A program made the translations under genes and the position numbers. Below are positions 8,007 through 14,399 of a DNA stretch of 14,399 nucleotides, piece by piece; position 1 is the stretch's first letter; each line of letters begins with the position of its first letter. The stretch is taken from positions 1 to 14,399 of the forward strand of contig JAQICU010000271.1 of the NCBI GenBank assembly GCA_027858325.1, given 5' to 3'. The stretch comes from Candidatus Cloacimonadota bacterium. GTDB lineage: Bacteria > Cloacimonadota > Cloacimonadia > Cloacimonadales > TCS61. Under the pieces are notes generated by a model, which worked only from the letters and a program-made list of their open reading frames with translations, did no database searches and was not told the DNA's origin.

Positions 8007-8012
8007 TGTCAA
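8007..8012 (-). promoter_or_regulatory. Candidate -35 box upstream of the T-armless tRNA copy
   Basis: TTGACA on the minus strand, 29 nt upstream of the 5' end of the tRNA-like copy, at nearly the same distance as in the intact tRNA gene. The matching -10 is weak (A/T-rich, no clean TATAAT), so this is tentative. Confidence 0.35.
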
Positions 8013-8163
8013 GAATGACACTGAAAACAATAGCTATATTCAATATCCACAATATATTACGTTAATAACTATCCCCCGTTTGAATATTTCCCACAGTTAA
8101 TGAAATTATTGGAATACTTTATGCATATATTTTTCATAGTAAAAAAAAAGGAGGTATTAAGAA

Positions 8164-8583
8164 ATGAAGAAAACAATTATGTTACTTACATTGATTACAC
8201 TAACTACTACACTAATGTTTGCTATCACAGTTGATGGTTATGTTACAGCTGCAACTACAGGTGAAGCTATCGAAGGGGCTAATGTAAAATTTATTCCTAC
8301 CGGTGGTTGTGGAAACGGCGGCGGCGGTGGAAATGGCGGTGGTGGTAATGGTGGTTGCACTGCTATTAGCGTAACAACTGATAGTAACGGATACTATGAA
8401 ATCACAGACTTGGAAACCGGTGTATATGATGGAGTCGCTAACAAACCAGGCATCTATCCTTCAGTTAGGATCGAAGATATTGAATTAACTGACGATGTTA
8501 CAATTAATTTCGAACTAGAACCAGGTGGATGTATAATTCCTCCAAATGTATTAAAATCTAAGAGATCATTTTCTGTTAAATAA
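8164..8583 (+). CDS. Small secreted protein: CarboxypepD_reg-like fold with Cys-bounded Gly-rich loop
   Basis: 139 residues. A signal peptide (about 1-20, hydrophobic core L-L-T-L-I-T-L, ending M-F-A) is followed by a single carboxypeptidase-regulatory-like beta-sandwich: V-D-G-Y-V-T-A-A-T-T-G-E at the start, G-Y-Y-E-I-T-D-L-E-T-G in the middle and a closing V-T-I-N-F-E-L-E-P strand. In the loop after the second strand sits a low-complexity insert of Gly and Asn (about residues 47-65) bounded by Cys on both sides (G-G-C-G-N ... N-G-G-C), with a further Cys near residue 119. There is no sorting domain, unlike its two large neighbours. The Shine-Dalgarno (ggagg, 8150-8154, 9 nt before ATG) is the strongest in the window, and a strong terminator follows, so it is a monocistronic, probably well-expressed gene. 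The function is unknown; a structural or adhesive surface role is only a guess. Confidence 0.8.
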   Translation: MKKTIMLLTLITLTTTLMFAITVDGYVTAATTGEAIEGANVKFIPTGGCGNGGGGGNGGGGNGGCTAISVTTDSNGYYEITDLETGVYDGVANKPGIYPSVRIEDIELTDDVTINFELEPGGCIIPPNVLKSKRSFSVK

Positions 8584-8605
8584 TTTCTTTAAGAAATGAT
8601 TTATG

Positions 8606-8635
8606 GGGAAGAGTAAATTACTCTTCCCTTTTTTT
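8606..8635 (+). terminator. Rho-independent terminator of the small secreted protein gene
   Basis: A 9-bp stem gggaagagt / actcttccc with a 5-nt loop, followed by seven T. It lies 22 nt after the stop codon. Confidence 0.93.
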
Positions 8636-8663
8636 ATCTAACTCAATCCATTTTTTTAATTCA

Positions 8664-8680
8664 TCGGGACGACCTTTCGG
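8664..8680 (-). repeat. 17-nt fragment of the T-armless tRNA-Pro copy
   Basis: The 17 bases tcgggacgacctttcgg are identical to 7921-7937. They span the deletion junction (gggac|gacc) that exists only in the T-armless copy and not in the intact tRNA gene, so the fragment derives from, or shares an origin with, the truncated form. It is in the same orientation as both tRNA copies; similarity ends sharply on both sides. Confidence 0.7.
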
Positions 8681-8713
8681 CTTTTAAATGTGTTTAAGTT
8701 AAATTAATGTTTA

Positions 8714-8762
8714 ACCTTTCGAGGGTAAAGATGTATTGATAGCTGCATAACCTTCGCAAGGT
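8714..8762. repeat. Two small related hairpins just 3' of tRNA-Pro
   Basis: Two 5-bp hairpins with 3-nt loops, at 8714-8726 (acctt-tcg-agggt, one G-T pair) and 8750-8762 (acctt-cgc-aaggt), each followed by 'aaa'. On the minus strand the second begins 6 nt after the encoded CCA. They lack a downstream U-run, so they are not classical terminators; they may be processing signals or debris of the same repeat family. Confidence 0.3.
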
Positions 8763-8768
8763 AAAAAT

Positions 8769-8846
8769 TGGTCGGGATGAGAAGATTTGAACTTCCGACC
8801 TTTCGGTCCCGAACCGAACGCGCTGACCGAACTGCGCTACATCCCG
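8769..8846 (-). tRNA. tRNA-Pro (anticodon CGG)
   Basis: 78 nt including an encoded CCA. Minus-strand structure: acceptor CGGGATG/CATCCCG, D-stem GCGC/GCGC, anticodon stem TTCGG/CCGAA with loop TTCGGGA (anticodon CGG, reading CCG), variable AGGTC, T-stem GGAAG/CTTCT with loop TTCAAAT, discriminator A, CCA. All stems pair with only one G-U pair, in the T-stem. C1 pairing with G72, and A73, fit bacterial proline tRNAs. It appears to be transcribed alone. Confidence 0.96.
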
Positions 8847-8876
8847 ACGTGAACATTTTTTTTATTTGATTATTGT

Positions 8877-8882
8877 TGTCAA
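8877..8882 (-). promoter_or_regulatory. Candidate -35 box of tRNA-Pro
   Basis: Perfect TTGACA on the minus strand, 30 nt upstream of the tRNA 5' end. With a 16-18 nt spacer the -10 falls in an A-rich tract (AAAAAT/AAATGT), a poor match, and would start the transcript almost at the mature 5' end. Confidence 0.4.
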
Positions 8883-8995
8883 CCATTCCGAAGAAATTCA
8901 AATTAATTACATACTAACAACTATTTACTTGACGTACTTTTGGCTCATAAATTGCTTCTAAACAGATTAAATAAATGTATAAATAGGAGAATAGA

Positions 8996-11900
8996 ATGAG
9001 AAAAATAATAATATTAGCAATTTTAATATTTCCAATACTAATGTCAGCGATAGATCTAAAAATTGAAGACCCGGTTATACTAGGAAATTCATTTCAAAAT
9101 GAGCTTCCACAAATCATGGATCCGGGTCAGCCGGCAATACCTTTTGTTCCGGTTAAGGTTCTGTTGCCAATGGGGCAGAAGCTAACTTCCATAAATGTGG
9201 AATTTACTGATCTTACAGAAATGAAAGGTAACAAATATATTGATCATGTCAGACAGATGCAGCCGATATCACAACCAACACCAGATAATACACCAAAAGA
9301 TCAGGCAATTTATTCTAGGAATGCTAACTTCCCCGAAATGAATTATGAATTATTGGGAACACAAAGAGTTAAAGGATATGATCTCGTAATTATCAATGTA
9401 TATCCCTATAAATTCAATCCTGTAAGGCAAGCTGTTGAATGGTACCAAACTGCTGAGATCACAATTAATTCAGTATCCGATAAAGATGTTTATGATGCTC
9501 AGAACAAGATGATTATAGAAAATTATAAGACTGATCTGGAGAAAATGATCATCAATCCTGAAGCTGTACGTAATTATAAAAAGACATATTCCAATTCGAG
9601 CCGTACGCTCGTTGATCCGTCTGATCCCTACACAATGATAGTTATCACTGATGCTGAGAGAGAAGTTTACCTGCAGGATTTTCTAGATTGGAAAAACGAT
9701 CATGATGTTCTTACTGCAACATTTCTTACTTCCGATATTTACTCTGAATATACAGGTGAAAATGATCAGGAAAAGATCAAGAATTTCATTATTGATGCCT
9801 ACGTAACTTATTCCGGAACTTCCACTCCACTGGAATATATTCTTCTTGGTGGTGATGATGAGATTATCCCGATCCGTACTGTATTTATAGATACGGGATG
9901 GGGGACTTATGACTACAATATGCCGTGTGATCTTTATTATGGATGTCTGGATAATCTCTGGGATGGAAATGGAAACGGAGTTTACGGTGAAGTTGCAGAT
10001 AATGTTGATCTGATCCCGGAAGTTTCTGTCGGCAGGATCTCGGCTGAAACACAAGAGGAGTTCGAAAATGTTTTCAATAAAACCTCTTTCTATGTGGATA
10101 ATCAAACCGTTAGTGATGATATCGTTGTATTAATTGGAGAGAACTTGAACAACAGTCCCTTAACCTGGGGTGGAGATTATAAAGATGAAGTTGCTTTTCT
10201 GGCTCCAAGTTTGGAAGAAGATTATCATGTAAACAGACTTTACCAGCGTGAAGGAACTTATAGTTCCGACACAGTTCGTGATGCAATTAATGGTGGTCTT
10301 GCTGTGATCAATCATATGGGACACTCAAATGAGAATATTGTATTTGGTCAGACTTCAAGTTATGTAAATACATATACAAATACAAATTATGGTTTTGCCT
10401 ACACTCAAGGATGTTATCCTGCTGCATTTGATGAAGCAACAAGTTTCTCAAGCGAGTGTATTGGGGAAAATTTGGTGATTTCCGAGCATGGTTTATATGC
10501 TTTTATTGGGAATACAAGATACGGCTGGTACAGTCCTGGAAATACGGATGGTCCTTCACAGTATTACGATATAGCTTTCTTTGAAGCTATGTTCAATGAT
10601 GATCAGCGTCAATTGGGAAAATCATTATCCCAATCACGGGTAGAACTTGTAAATATGGCTTTGAGTAATGGCGTAATGCGATGGGTACATTATGAACTTG
10701 TAATATTGGGTGATCCTTCTGTTGAAGTAAAATACGCTAACGGCTCTTTCCCGTATATCCATCCGGTGGGAGTACTTTATGATGACTCTTTATATGGCGA
10801 TAATGACAACACTCCGAACCCGGGAGAACAGATAGAGGTATTCATAGAATTGGAAAATATGGAAGGTTGGGCTGATGCAGAAAATGTTTCAGCTACTATT
10901 ACATTTGAAGATGATACAATTGAAGTTATTAATGGAACAGTTGAATTTGGAAATATTCCGGTCGGAACTACTGTAACCGGTCCCTCATTTATCATTCAAA
11001 CTCCACAGGACTGCAATTATGATACTTACATTTATACTTTGCATATTACTGCCCCTGTAAGTGGCGGTGGTTTATTTGAGAAAGATTATACAATGGAATT
11101 TGAAGTGTCGCTCTTTCAGCAGAATTGGCCATGGTCAGCTGGTATTCAGGTTTTAGCAAATTCTATAATCTGTGATTTTGATGGTGATAATGAGAAGGAT
11201 ATTCTTATGGTTGATGCAGAATCTAATATTAATATGCTCCATTCCGATGCACAAATGGTGAACGGATTCCCATGGTTGGGAGGGGAATATAATATCTGGA
11301 AAAGTACAGCGTATGGAGATATCAATAATGATGATATTAAAGAGATCATCATAGCTGATAGAGGTGGAAATATTTATGCTTTGGATAATTCCGGTTCACA
11401 AGTTTTTTACAGTTCTGTAGAATCTCAGAATCTACTCACTCCAATGATAACAGATGTGAATGGAGATAATGAGATGGATATTGTAACCTTCGACCTTGAT
11501 AATAAACTGTCGGTGTTCGATAATAATGGAGATATGCTTCCCAATTTTCCGGTGGAACTTCCAATGACCCTTTTCCGCGATATGGCTTCAGCAGATCTTA
11601 ATAATAATGGGAAAAGCGAAATATTGATCTCAACACTCGATGAAAATCTATATGTGTTCGGAGATGATGGTGAGAACATCGAAGGATTCCCAATTGCGCT
11701 TTCTGATTTCTCCGCTACTGCTCCTATTGTGCTTGATAATAAAAAAATTGTGATCGGCACAGTTGATGATAACCTGTACATTATCAGTCCAACTGGTGAA
11801 ATCCTTGTTACGCAAGCATTGAATTCAAAAGTTGCCGGATCTGCTATTGCAGCAGATTTTGATAATGATGAAGAATTGGATATAGCCTTCACAACAATTA

Positions 11901-12607
11901 ATGGAGAATTTCACATTATACATCAAGATGGTAACTTATTACCAGGTTGGCCTGTAGATATTTCAAAGTTAGTATCGAATCCACCACTGGCAGTTGATCT
12001 TGATAATGATGATAATGTTGAGTTGGTTTGCTTTACAGTAGCCAATGATTTCTACGCTTTTCATAATGATGGAACTGAAGTAGAATTTGCTCCTGTTACA
12101 GTTGATATTAGTGCCTATGGTCCAGCAAGTGTTGAAGATATTGATGGTGATGGTGATTTTGACTTTATCTCAGGCACTATTGGCGGTGCTCTTATCATCG
12201 ATTGTAAATTACCTAAAGGAACTAAAATACCCTGGTCAACTTATCGTGGCAATTACAGACGAACAGGTTATTACGGTGACAATGAAGTGTTAACTGATGC
12301 AGAAGATCTAACCATCATACCTGCAATCTCAGTTCTTAACCAAAACTATCCTAATCCATTTAACCCAGATACAAATATCTCGTTCAGTCTTCCGCAGGAA
12401 AGTAAAGTTGATCTGAATGTTTATAATGTTCGTGGGCAGAAAGTACGCGTTTTGGCAAATGCAGAATTTAGAACAAAGGGTCTGCAAAATATACAATGGA
12501 ATGGTACTGACGATAATGGGAAACAAGCAAGTTCCGGAATATATTTCTATAAGTTGGAAGTTGATAATTCCACAATAGATGTGAAGAAATGTATTCTGCT
12601 TAAATAA
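8996..12607 (+). CDS. Gingipain-like C25 cysteine peptidase with FG-GAP-type propeller and Por/T9SS sorting domain
   Basis: 1,203 residues. A signal peptide (1-18, hydrophobic I-I-I-L-A-I-L-I-F, ending M-S-A) and a prodomain to about 205 precede the C25 catalytic domain (about 208-581). The likely catalytic His is H443 in N-H-M-G-H-S-N and the Cys is C473 in T-Q-G-C-Y-P; the 30-residue spacing is close to that in gingipains. L-L-G-G-D-D-E and L-G-D-P-S-V-E mark the first and last parts of the domain. An Ig-like segment with N-P-G-E follows (about 590-705). A propeller (about 715-1095) contains seven Asp/Asn-rich calcium-type loops, for example D-F-D-G-D-N-E, D-I-N-N-D-D, D-V-N-G-D-N, D-L-N-N-N-G and D-I-D-G-D-G. 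The sorting domain (about 1114 to the end) starts N-Q-N-Y-P-N-P-F-N-P. Shine-Dalgarno aggaga is 5 nt before ATG. It is probably a secreted or surface protease; substrate specificity cannot be read from sequence. Confidence 0.92.
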   Translation: MRKIIILAILIFPILMSAIDLKIEDPVILGNSFQNELPQIMDPGQPAIPFVPVKVLLPMGQKLTSINVEFTDLTEMKGNKYIDHVRQMQPISQPTPDNTPKDQAIYSRNANFPEMNYELLGTQRVKGYDLVIINVYPYKFNPVRQAVEWYQTAEITINSVSDKDVYDAQNKMIIENYKTDLEKMIINPEAVRNYKKTYSNSSRTLVDPSDPYTMIVITDAEREVYLQDFLDWKNDHDVLTATFLTSDIYSEYTGENDQEKIKNFIIDAYVTYSGTSTPLEYILLGGDDEIIPIRTVFIDTGWGTYDYNMPCDLYYGCLDNLWDGNGNGVYGEVADNVDLIPEVSVGRISAETQEEFENVFNKTSFYVDNQTVSDDIVVLIGENLNNSPLTWGGDYKDEVAFLAPSLEEDYHVNRLYQREGTYSSDTVRDAINGGLAVINHMGHSNENIVFGQTSSYVNTYTNTNYGFAYTQGCYPAAFDEATSFSSECIGENLVISEHGLYAFIGNTRYGWYSPGNTDGPSQYYDIAFFEAMFNDDQRQLGKSLSQSRVELVNMALSNGVMRWVHYELVILGDPSVEVKYANGSFPYIHPVGVLYDDSLYGDNDNTPNPGEQIEVFIELENMEGWADAENVSATITFEDDTIEVINGTVEFGNIPVGTTVTGPSFIIQTPQDCNYDTYIYTLHITAPVSGGGLFEKDYTMEFEVSLFQQNWPWSAGIQVLANSIICDFDGDNEKDILMVDAESNINMLHSDAQMVNGFPWLGGEYNIWKSTAYGDINNDDIKEIIIADRGGNIYALDNSGSQVFYSSVESQNLLTPMITDVNGDNEMDIVTFDLDNKLSVFDNNGDMLPNFPVELPMTLFRDMASADLNNNGKSEILISTLDENLYVFGDDGENIEGFPIALSDFSATAPIVLDNKKIVIGTVDDNLYIISPTGEILVTQALNSKVAGSAIAADFDNDEELDIAFTTINGEFHIIHQDGNLLPGWPVDISKLVSNPPLAVDLDNDDNVELVCFTVANDFYAFHNDGTEVEFAPVTVDISAYGPASVEDIDGDGDFDFISGTIGGALIIDCKLPKGTKIPWSTYRGNYRRTGYYGDNEVLTDAEDLTIIPAISVLNQNYPNPFNPDTNISFSLPQESKVDLNVYNVRGQKVRVLANAEFRTKGLQNIQWNGTDDNGKQASSGIYFYKLEVDNSTIDVKKCILLK

Positions 12608-12647
12608 ATATTGATACACACAAGATAGTGGGTGGTTAATCACCTGT

Positions 12648-12680
12648 AAAACTGGTGGACTTTTGTTTGCCAGTTTTTTT
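12648..12680 (+). terminator. Rho-independent terminator of the C25 peptidase gene
   Basis: Stem aaaactgg / ccagtttt with a 14-nt loop, followed by a T-run to 12680. A smaller hairpin (ggtg/cacc) lies just upstream near 12631-12644. Confidence 0.8.
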
Positions 12681-12763
12681 ATTCAAAGGTCATTGTATAA
12701 AAATCACTTGCTTTATTTGGTAGTAAATAGAAATTGTAAAAAAACAAAAAAGGATGTAAAAAA

Positions 12764-12976
12764 ATGAAGGGATCTGTAAAATGGTTTGATGAAGGAAAAG
12801 GTTATGGTTTTGTTATTACAGCTGAGGGACAAGAATTTTTCGTTCACTGGAAATCAATAGTGACAGTATCTGAATTGGGTAGAAAAACACTCATCCCGGG
12901 TGAGGAAGTAGAATTTGATACAATCGAAACCGATAGAGGAACTCAAGCAATCAATATTATCAGATTAAATCCCTAA
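12764..12976 (+). CDS. Cold-shock domain protein (CspA family)
   Basis: A 70-residue single OB-fold protein that binds single-stranded RNA/DNA in the cytoplasm, acting as an RNA chaperone. It starts M-K-G-S-V-K-W-F; RNP1 is K-G-Y-G-F-V and RNP2 is E-F-F-V-H-W-K-S-I. Compared with the common forms (K-G-F-G-F-I, D-V-F-V-H-x-S), both RNP motifs keep their aromatic residues but have Tyr for Phe in RNP1, and Phe for Val plus an extra Trp-Lys in RNP2, so binding preference may differ. A Lys/Arg-containing loop (L-G-R-K-T-L) follows RNP2. Ribosome site aagga lies 10 nt before ATG. A TATAAA at 12696-12701 could be its -10, leaving a leader of about 55 nt, but no good -35 is seen. It is monocistronic, between two terminators. 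Confidence 0.95.
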   Translation: MKGSVKWFDEGKGYGFVITAEGQEFFVHWKSIVTVSELGRKTLIPGEEVEFDTIETDRGTQAINIIRLNP

Positions 12977-12995
12977 TCTGGTAATTACAATTTTT

Positions 12996-13020
12996 GCGGC
13001 GCTAAAGCGTCGCTTTTTTT
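12996..13020 (+). terminator. Rho-independent terminator of the cold-shock gene, abutting the next start codon
   Basis: Stem gcggcgc / gcgtcgc (one G-T pair) with loop taaa, followed by seven T at 13014-13020. The last T is directly followed by the ATG of the radical SAM gene. Confidence 0.92.
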
Positions 13021-14399
13021 ATGAATAACTTTTTACCAACATCCAAACAAGATTTTAAAGACAGAGGTTGGAAACAACTCGATATCATCATTATTACCGG
13101 TGATGCCTATATTGATCATCCCAGCTTTGGTCCCGTTATCATTGCCAGATCCCTGGAAGCAGAAGGTTATAAAGTAGGCATTATTTCCCAACCGGACTGG
13201 CAAAGTGATGCTGATTTTAAAAAACTCGGACGTCCCAGATTATTCTTTGGAATTTCATCAGGAAATATGGATTCAATGATAAACCATTATACTGCAATGC
13301 GGAAAATCCGTTCGGAAGATGCATATTCACCCGGTGGAAAAAGTGGATTACGTCCGAACAGAGCTGCAATTGTTTATACTCAGAAAGTCAGATCGATTTA
13401 TAAGGATACACCGGTTATTCTGGGCGGAGTTGAAGCCAGTATGCGTCGTTTGCCGCATTATGATTACTGGAGCGATAAGATACGCAATTCAATACTCTTC
13501 GATTCCAGAGCAGACATCATTGTTTACGGAATGGGGGAAAGAACAATATATGAGATCGCTGAAAGGATTGATAACGGTGAAGATATAAAGGAAATGAACA
13601 ATATCCCCGGAACTGTTGTAATGGGGAAAGAGATTGAAGGTGCAGTTGTTTTGCCGGAATTTTCCGCAGATCTTTCAAAAGATAACTTCCTAAAAATGCA
13701 TAAAATATTCAGGAATGATTTCCGTGATAAAGTTCTCATTCAAAAATTTGCAAAAAGTTATCTAATTCACAATCCACCGGCAAAATCTTTATCTACAATA
13801 GAACTTGATAAAGTTTATGATCTTAAGTTCACACGTAAGCCGTATCCTGATTACAAAGGACAAAAAATTCCGGCTTTTACCCAGATCAAAGATTCTGTAA
13901 CTGCGCATAGAGGCTGTTTTGGCGGGTGCCATTTTTGTGCAATTGGTGAGCATCAAGGCAAAACGATCAGATCACGTAGTATAAGCTCGATAATAAAAGA
14001 GATTAAGACCATCGCTGCAGATCCAAATTTCAAAGGTACTATCAGCGATATTGGCGGACCTTCGGCTAATATGTATGGCATGAGCTGTAAGCTGGGGATA
14101 AGTGAAACCTGTAAAATATCTTCCTGTCTTTTTCCTGAGATATGTTCCCATCTGGATACTTCTCATTCTGAACATAAAAAACTTCTAAATGAAGTGAGGA
14201 AACTCCGAAAGGTCAAACATTCATTTATCTCGTCAGGTATCAGGTTTGATCTTGCATTAAAAGATATTGATTACATAAAAACAGTTGCTAAATATCATAC
14301 CAGCGGGCTTCTCAAACTGGCACCGGAACATATCAGTCCGGAAGTTTTGCAATATATGAACAAACCCTCCTTCCAGCTTTATGAGCGGTTCCATGACAT
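13021..14399 (+). CDS. YgiQ-family radical SAM protein (3' truncated by window edge)
   Basis: The first 459 codons are visible; family members I recall are about 600-740 residues, and no stop is reached. The N-terminal part carries the family's D-I-I-I-I-T-G-D-A-Y-I-D-H-P-S-F-G, and the 4Fe-4S site is C299-x3-C303-x2-C306 (R-G-C-F-G-G-C-H-F-C), followed by I-S-D-I-G-G-P-S-A-N-M-Y, L-K-L-A-P-E-H-I and M-N-K-P, all hallmarks of YgiQ. The family's reaction is not established to my knowledge. The start is well fixed: an in-frame TAA at 13003-13005 leaves ATG 13021 as the only start before the conserved F-L-P-T-S segment. There is no Shine-Dalgarno, because the bases before ATG are the T-run and stem of the cold-shock terminator. 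So it is translated either from a leaderless transcript or from read-through message. Confidence 0.93.
   Translation, partial: MNNFLPTSKQDFKDRGWKQLDIIIITGDAYIDHPSFGPVIIARSLEAEGYKVGIISQPDWQSDADFKKLGRPRLFFGISSGNMDSMINHYTAMRKIRSEDAYSPGGKSGLRPNRAAIVYTQKVRSIYKDTPVILGGVEASMRRLPHYDYWSDKIRNSILFDSRADIIVYGMGERTIYEIAERIDNGEDIKEMNNIPGTVVMGKEIEGAVVLPEFSADLSKDNFLKMHKIFRNDFRDKVLIQKFAKSYLIHNPPAKSLSTIELDKVYDLKFTRKPYPDYKGQKIPAFTQIKDSVTAHRGCFGGCHFCAIGEHQGKTIRSRSISSIIKEIKTIAADPNFKGTISDIGGPSANMYGMSCKLGISETCKISSCLFPEICSHLDTSHSEHKKLLNEVRKLRKVKHSFISSGIRFDLALKDIDYIKTVAKYHTSGLLKLAPEHISPEVLQYMNKPSFQLYERFHD

Noticed and set aside
7918..8846. Integrated element with attL/attR at tRNA-Pro
   Set aside because: The partial copy keeps the tRNA 5' half, anticodon arm and upstream flank, not just the 3' end. 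No integrase or mobile gene lies between, so duplication fits better.
8704..8901. Minus-strand 65-codon frame
   Set aside because: It overlaps the tRNA-Pro gene and its promoter region and has no ribosome site; coincidental.
9683..11892. Several minus-strand frames of 68-155 codons inside the C25 peptidase gene
   Set aside because: They are antisense to a well-supported coding sequence and have low-complexity Ser/Ile-rich translations with no ribosome sites or family resemblance.
13319..13588. Plus-strand 89-codon frame inside the radical SAM gene
   Set aside because: It lies within the conserved YgiQ frame and its own translation matches nothing; a shadow of the true gene.

Overview
The window is AT-rich and densely coded. 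It probably comes from an uncultured bacterium of the Fibrobacterota-Chlorobiota-Bacteroidota (FCB) superphylum, with Cloacimonadota as my best guess. The main clue is that two large secreted proteins end in an Ig-like C-terminal domain of the type IX secretion (Por) sorting class, opening with N-Y-P-N-P-F-N-P. A gingipain-like C25 peptidase, an outer-membrane barrel and an LPS-heptose gene (gmhA) also indicate a diderm. The phylum call is an inference from family knowledge; there is no rRNA here to test it.

Layout. (1) 1-3146: the 3' part of a large outer-membrane beta-barrel or surface protein, cut by the window's left edge. (2) 3239-5517: a tight plus-strand cluster of gmhA (sedoheptulose-7-phosphate isomerase, interrupted near its 5' end by two in-frame TAA codons), dtd (D-aminoacyl-tRNA deacylase), a HAD phosphatase and an L,D-transpeptidase without a signal peptide. 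A strong bidirectional terminator (5549-5580) closes it. (3) 5596-7815, minus strand: a secreted repeat (propeller-like) protein with carboxypeptidase-regulatory-like, FN3-like and sorting domains. (4) 7822-8995: a mostly non-coding accessory stretch. It holds a complete tRNA-Pro(CGG) gene, a second tRNA-Pro copy that lacks exactly the T-arm, a 17-nt fragment of that truncated form, and between the two tRNA copies a small secreted protein with a Cys-bounded Gly-rich loop. (5) 8996-12607: a C25 cysteine peptidase with an FG-GAP/VCBS-type propeller and a sorting domain. (6) 12764-12976: a cold-shock protein with its own terminator. (7) 13021-14399: a YgiQ-family radical SAM protein whose start codon directly abuts that terminator; it runs off the right edge.

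How the genes fit together. Cell-envelope functions dominate: surface barrel, heptose precursor for LPS, peptidoglycan cross-linking enzyme, and three exported proteins, two of which carry the same sorting tag. Translation quality control and adaptation (dtd, tRNA-Pro, cold shock) fill the gaps. The observation most worth following is the T-armless tRNA-Pro copy. It keeps its D-arm and anticodon arm base for base, a pairable acceptor stem, an encoded CCA and a TTGACA box, although the flanking DNA has diverged. The gmhA reading frame broken by tandem stops is the second.
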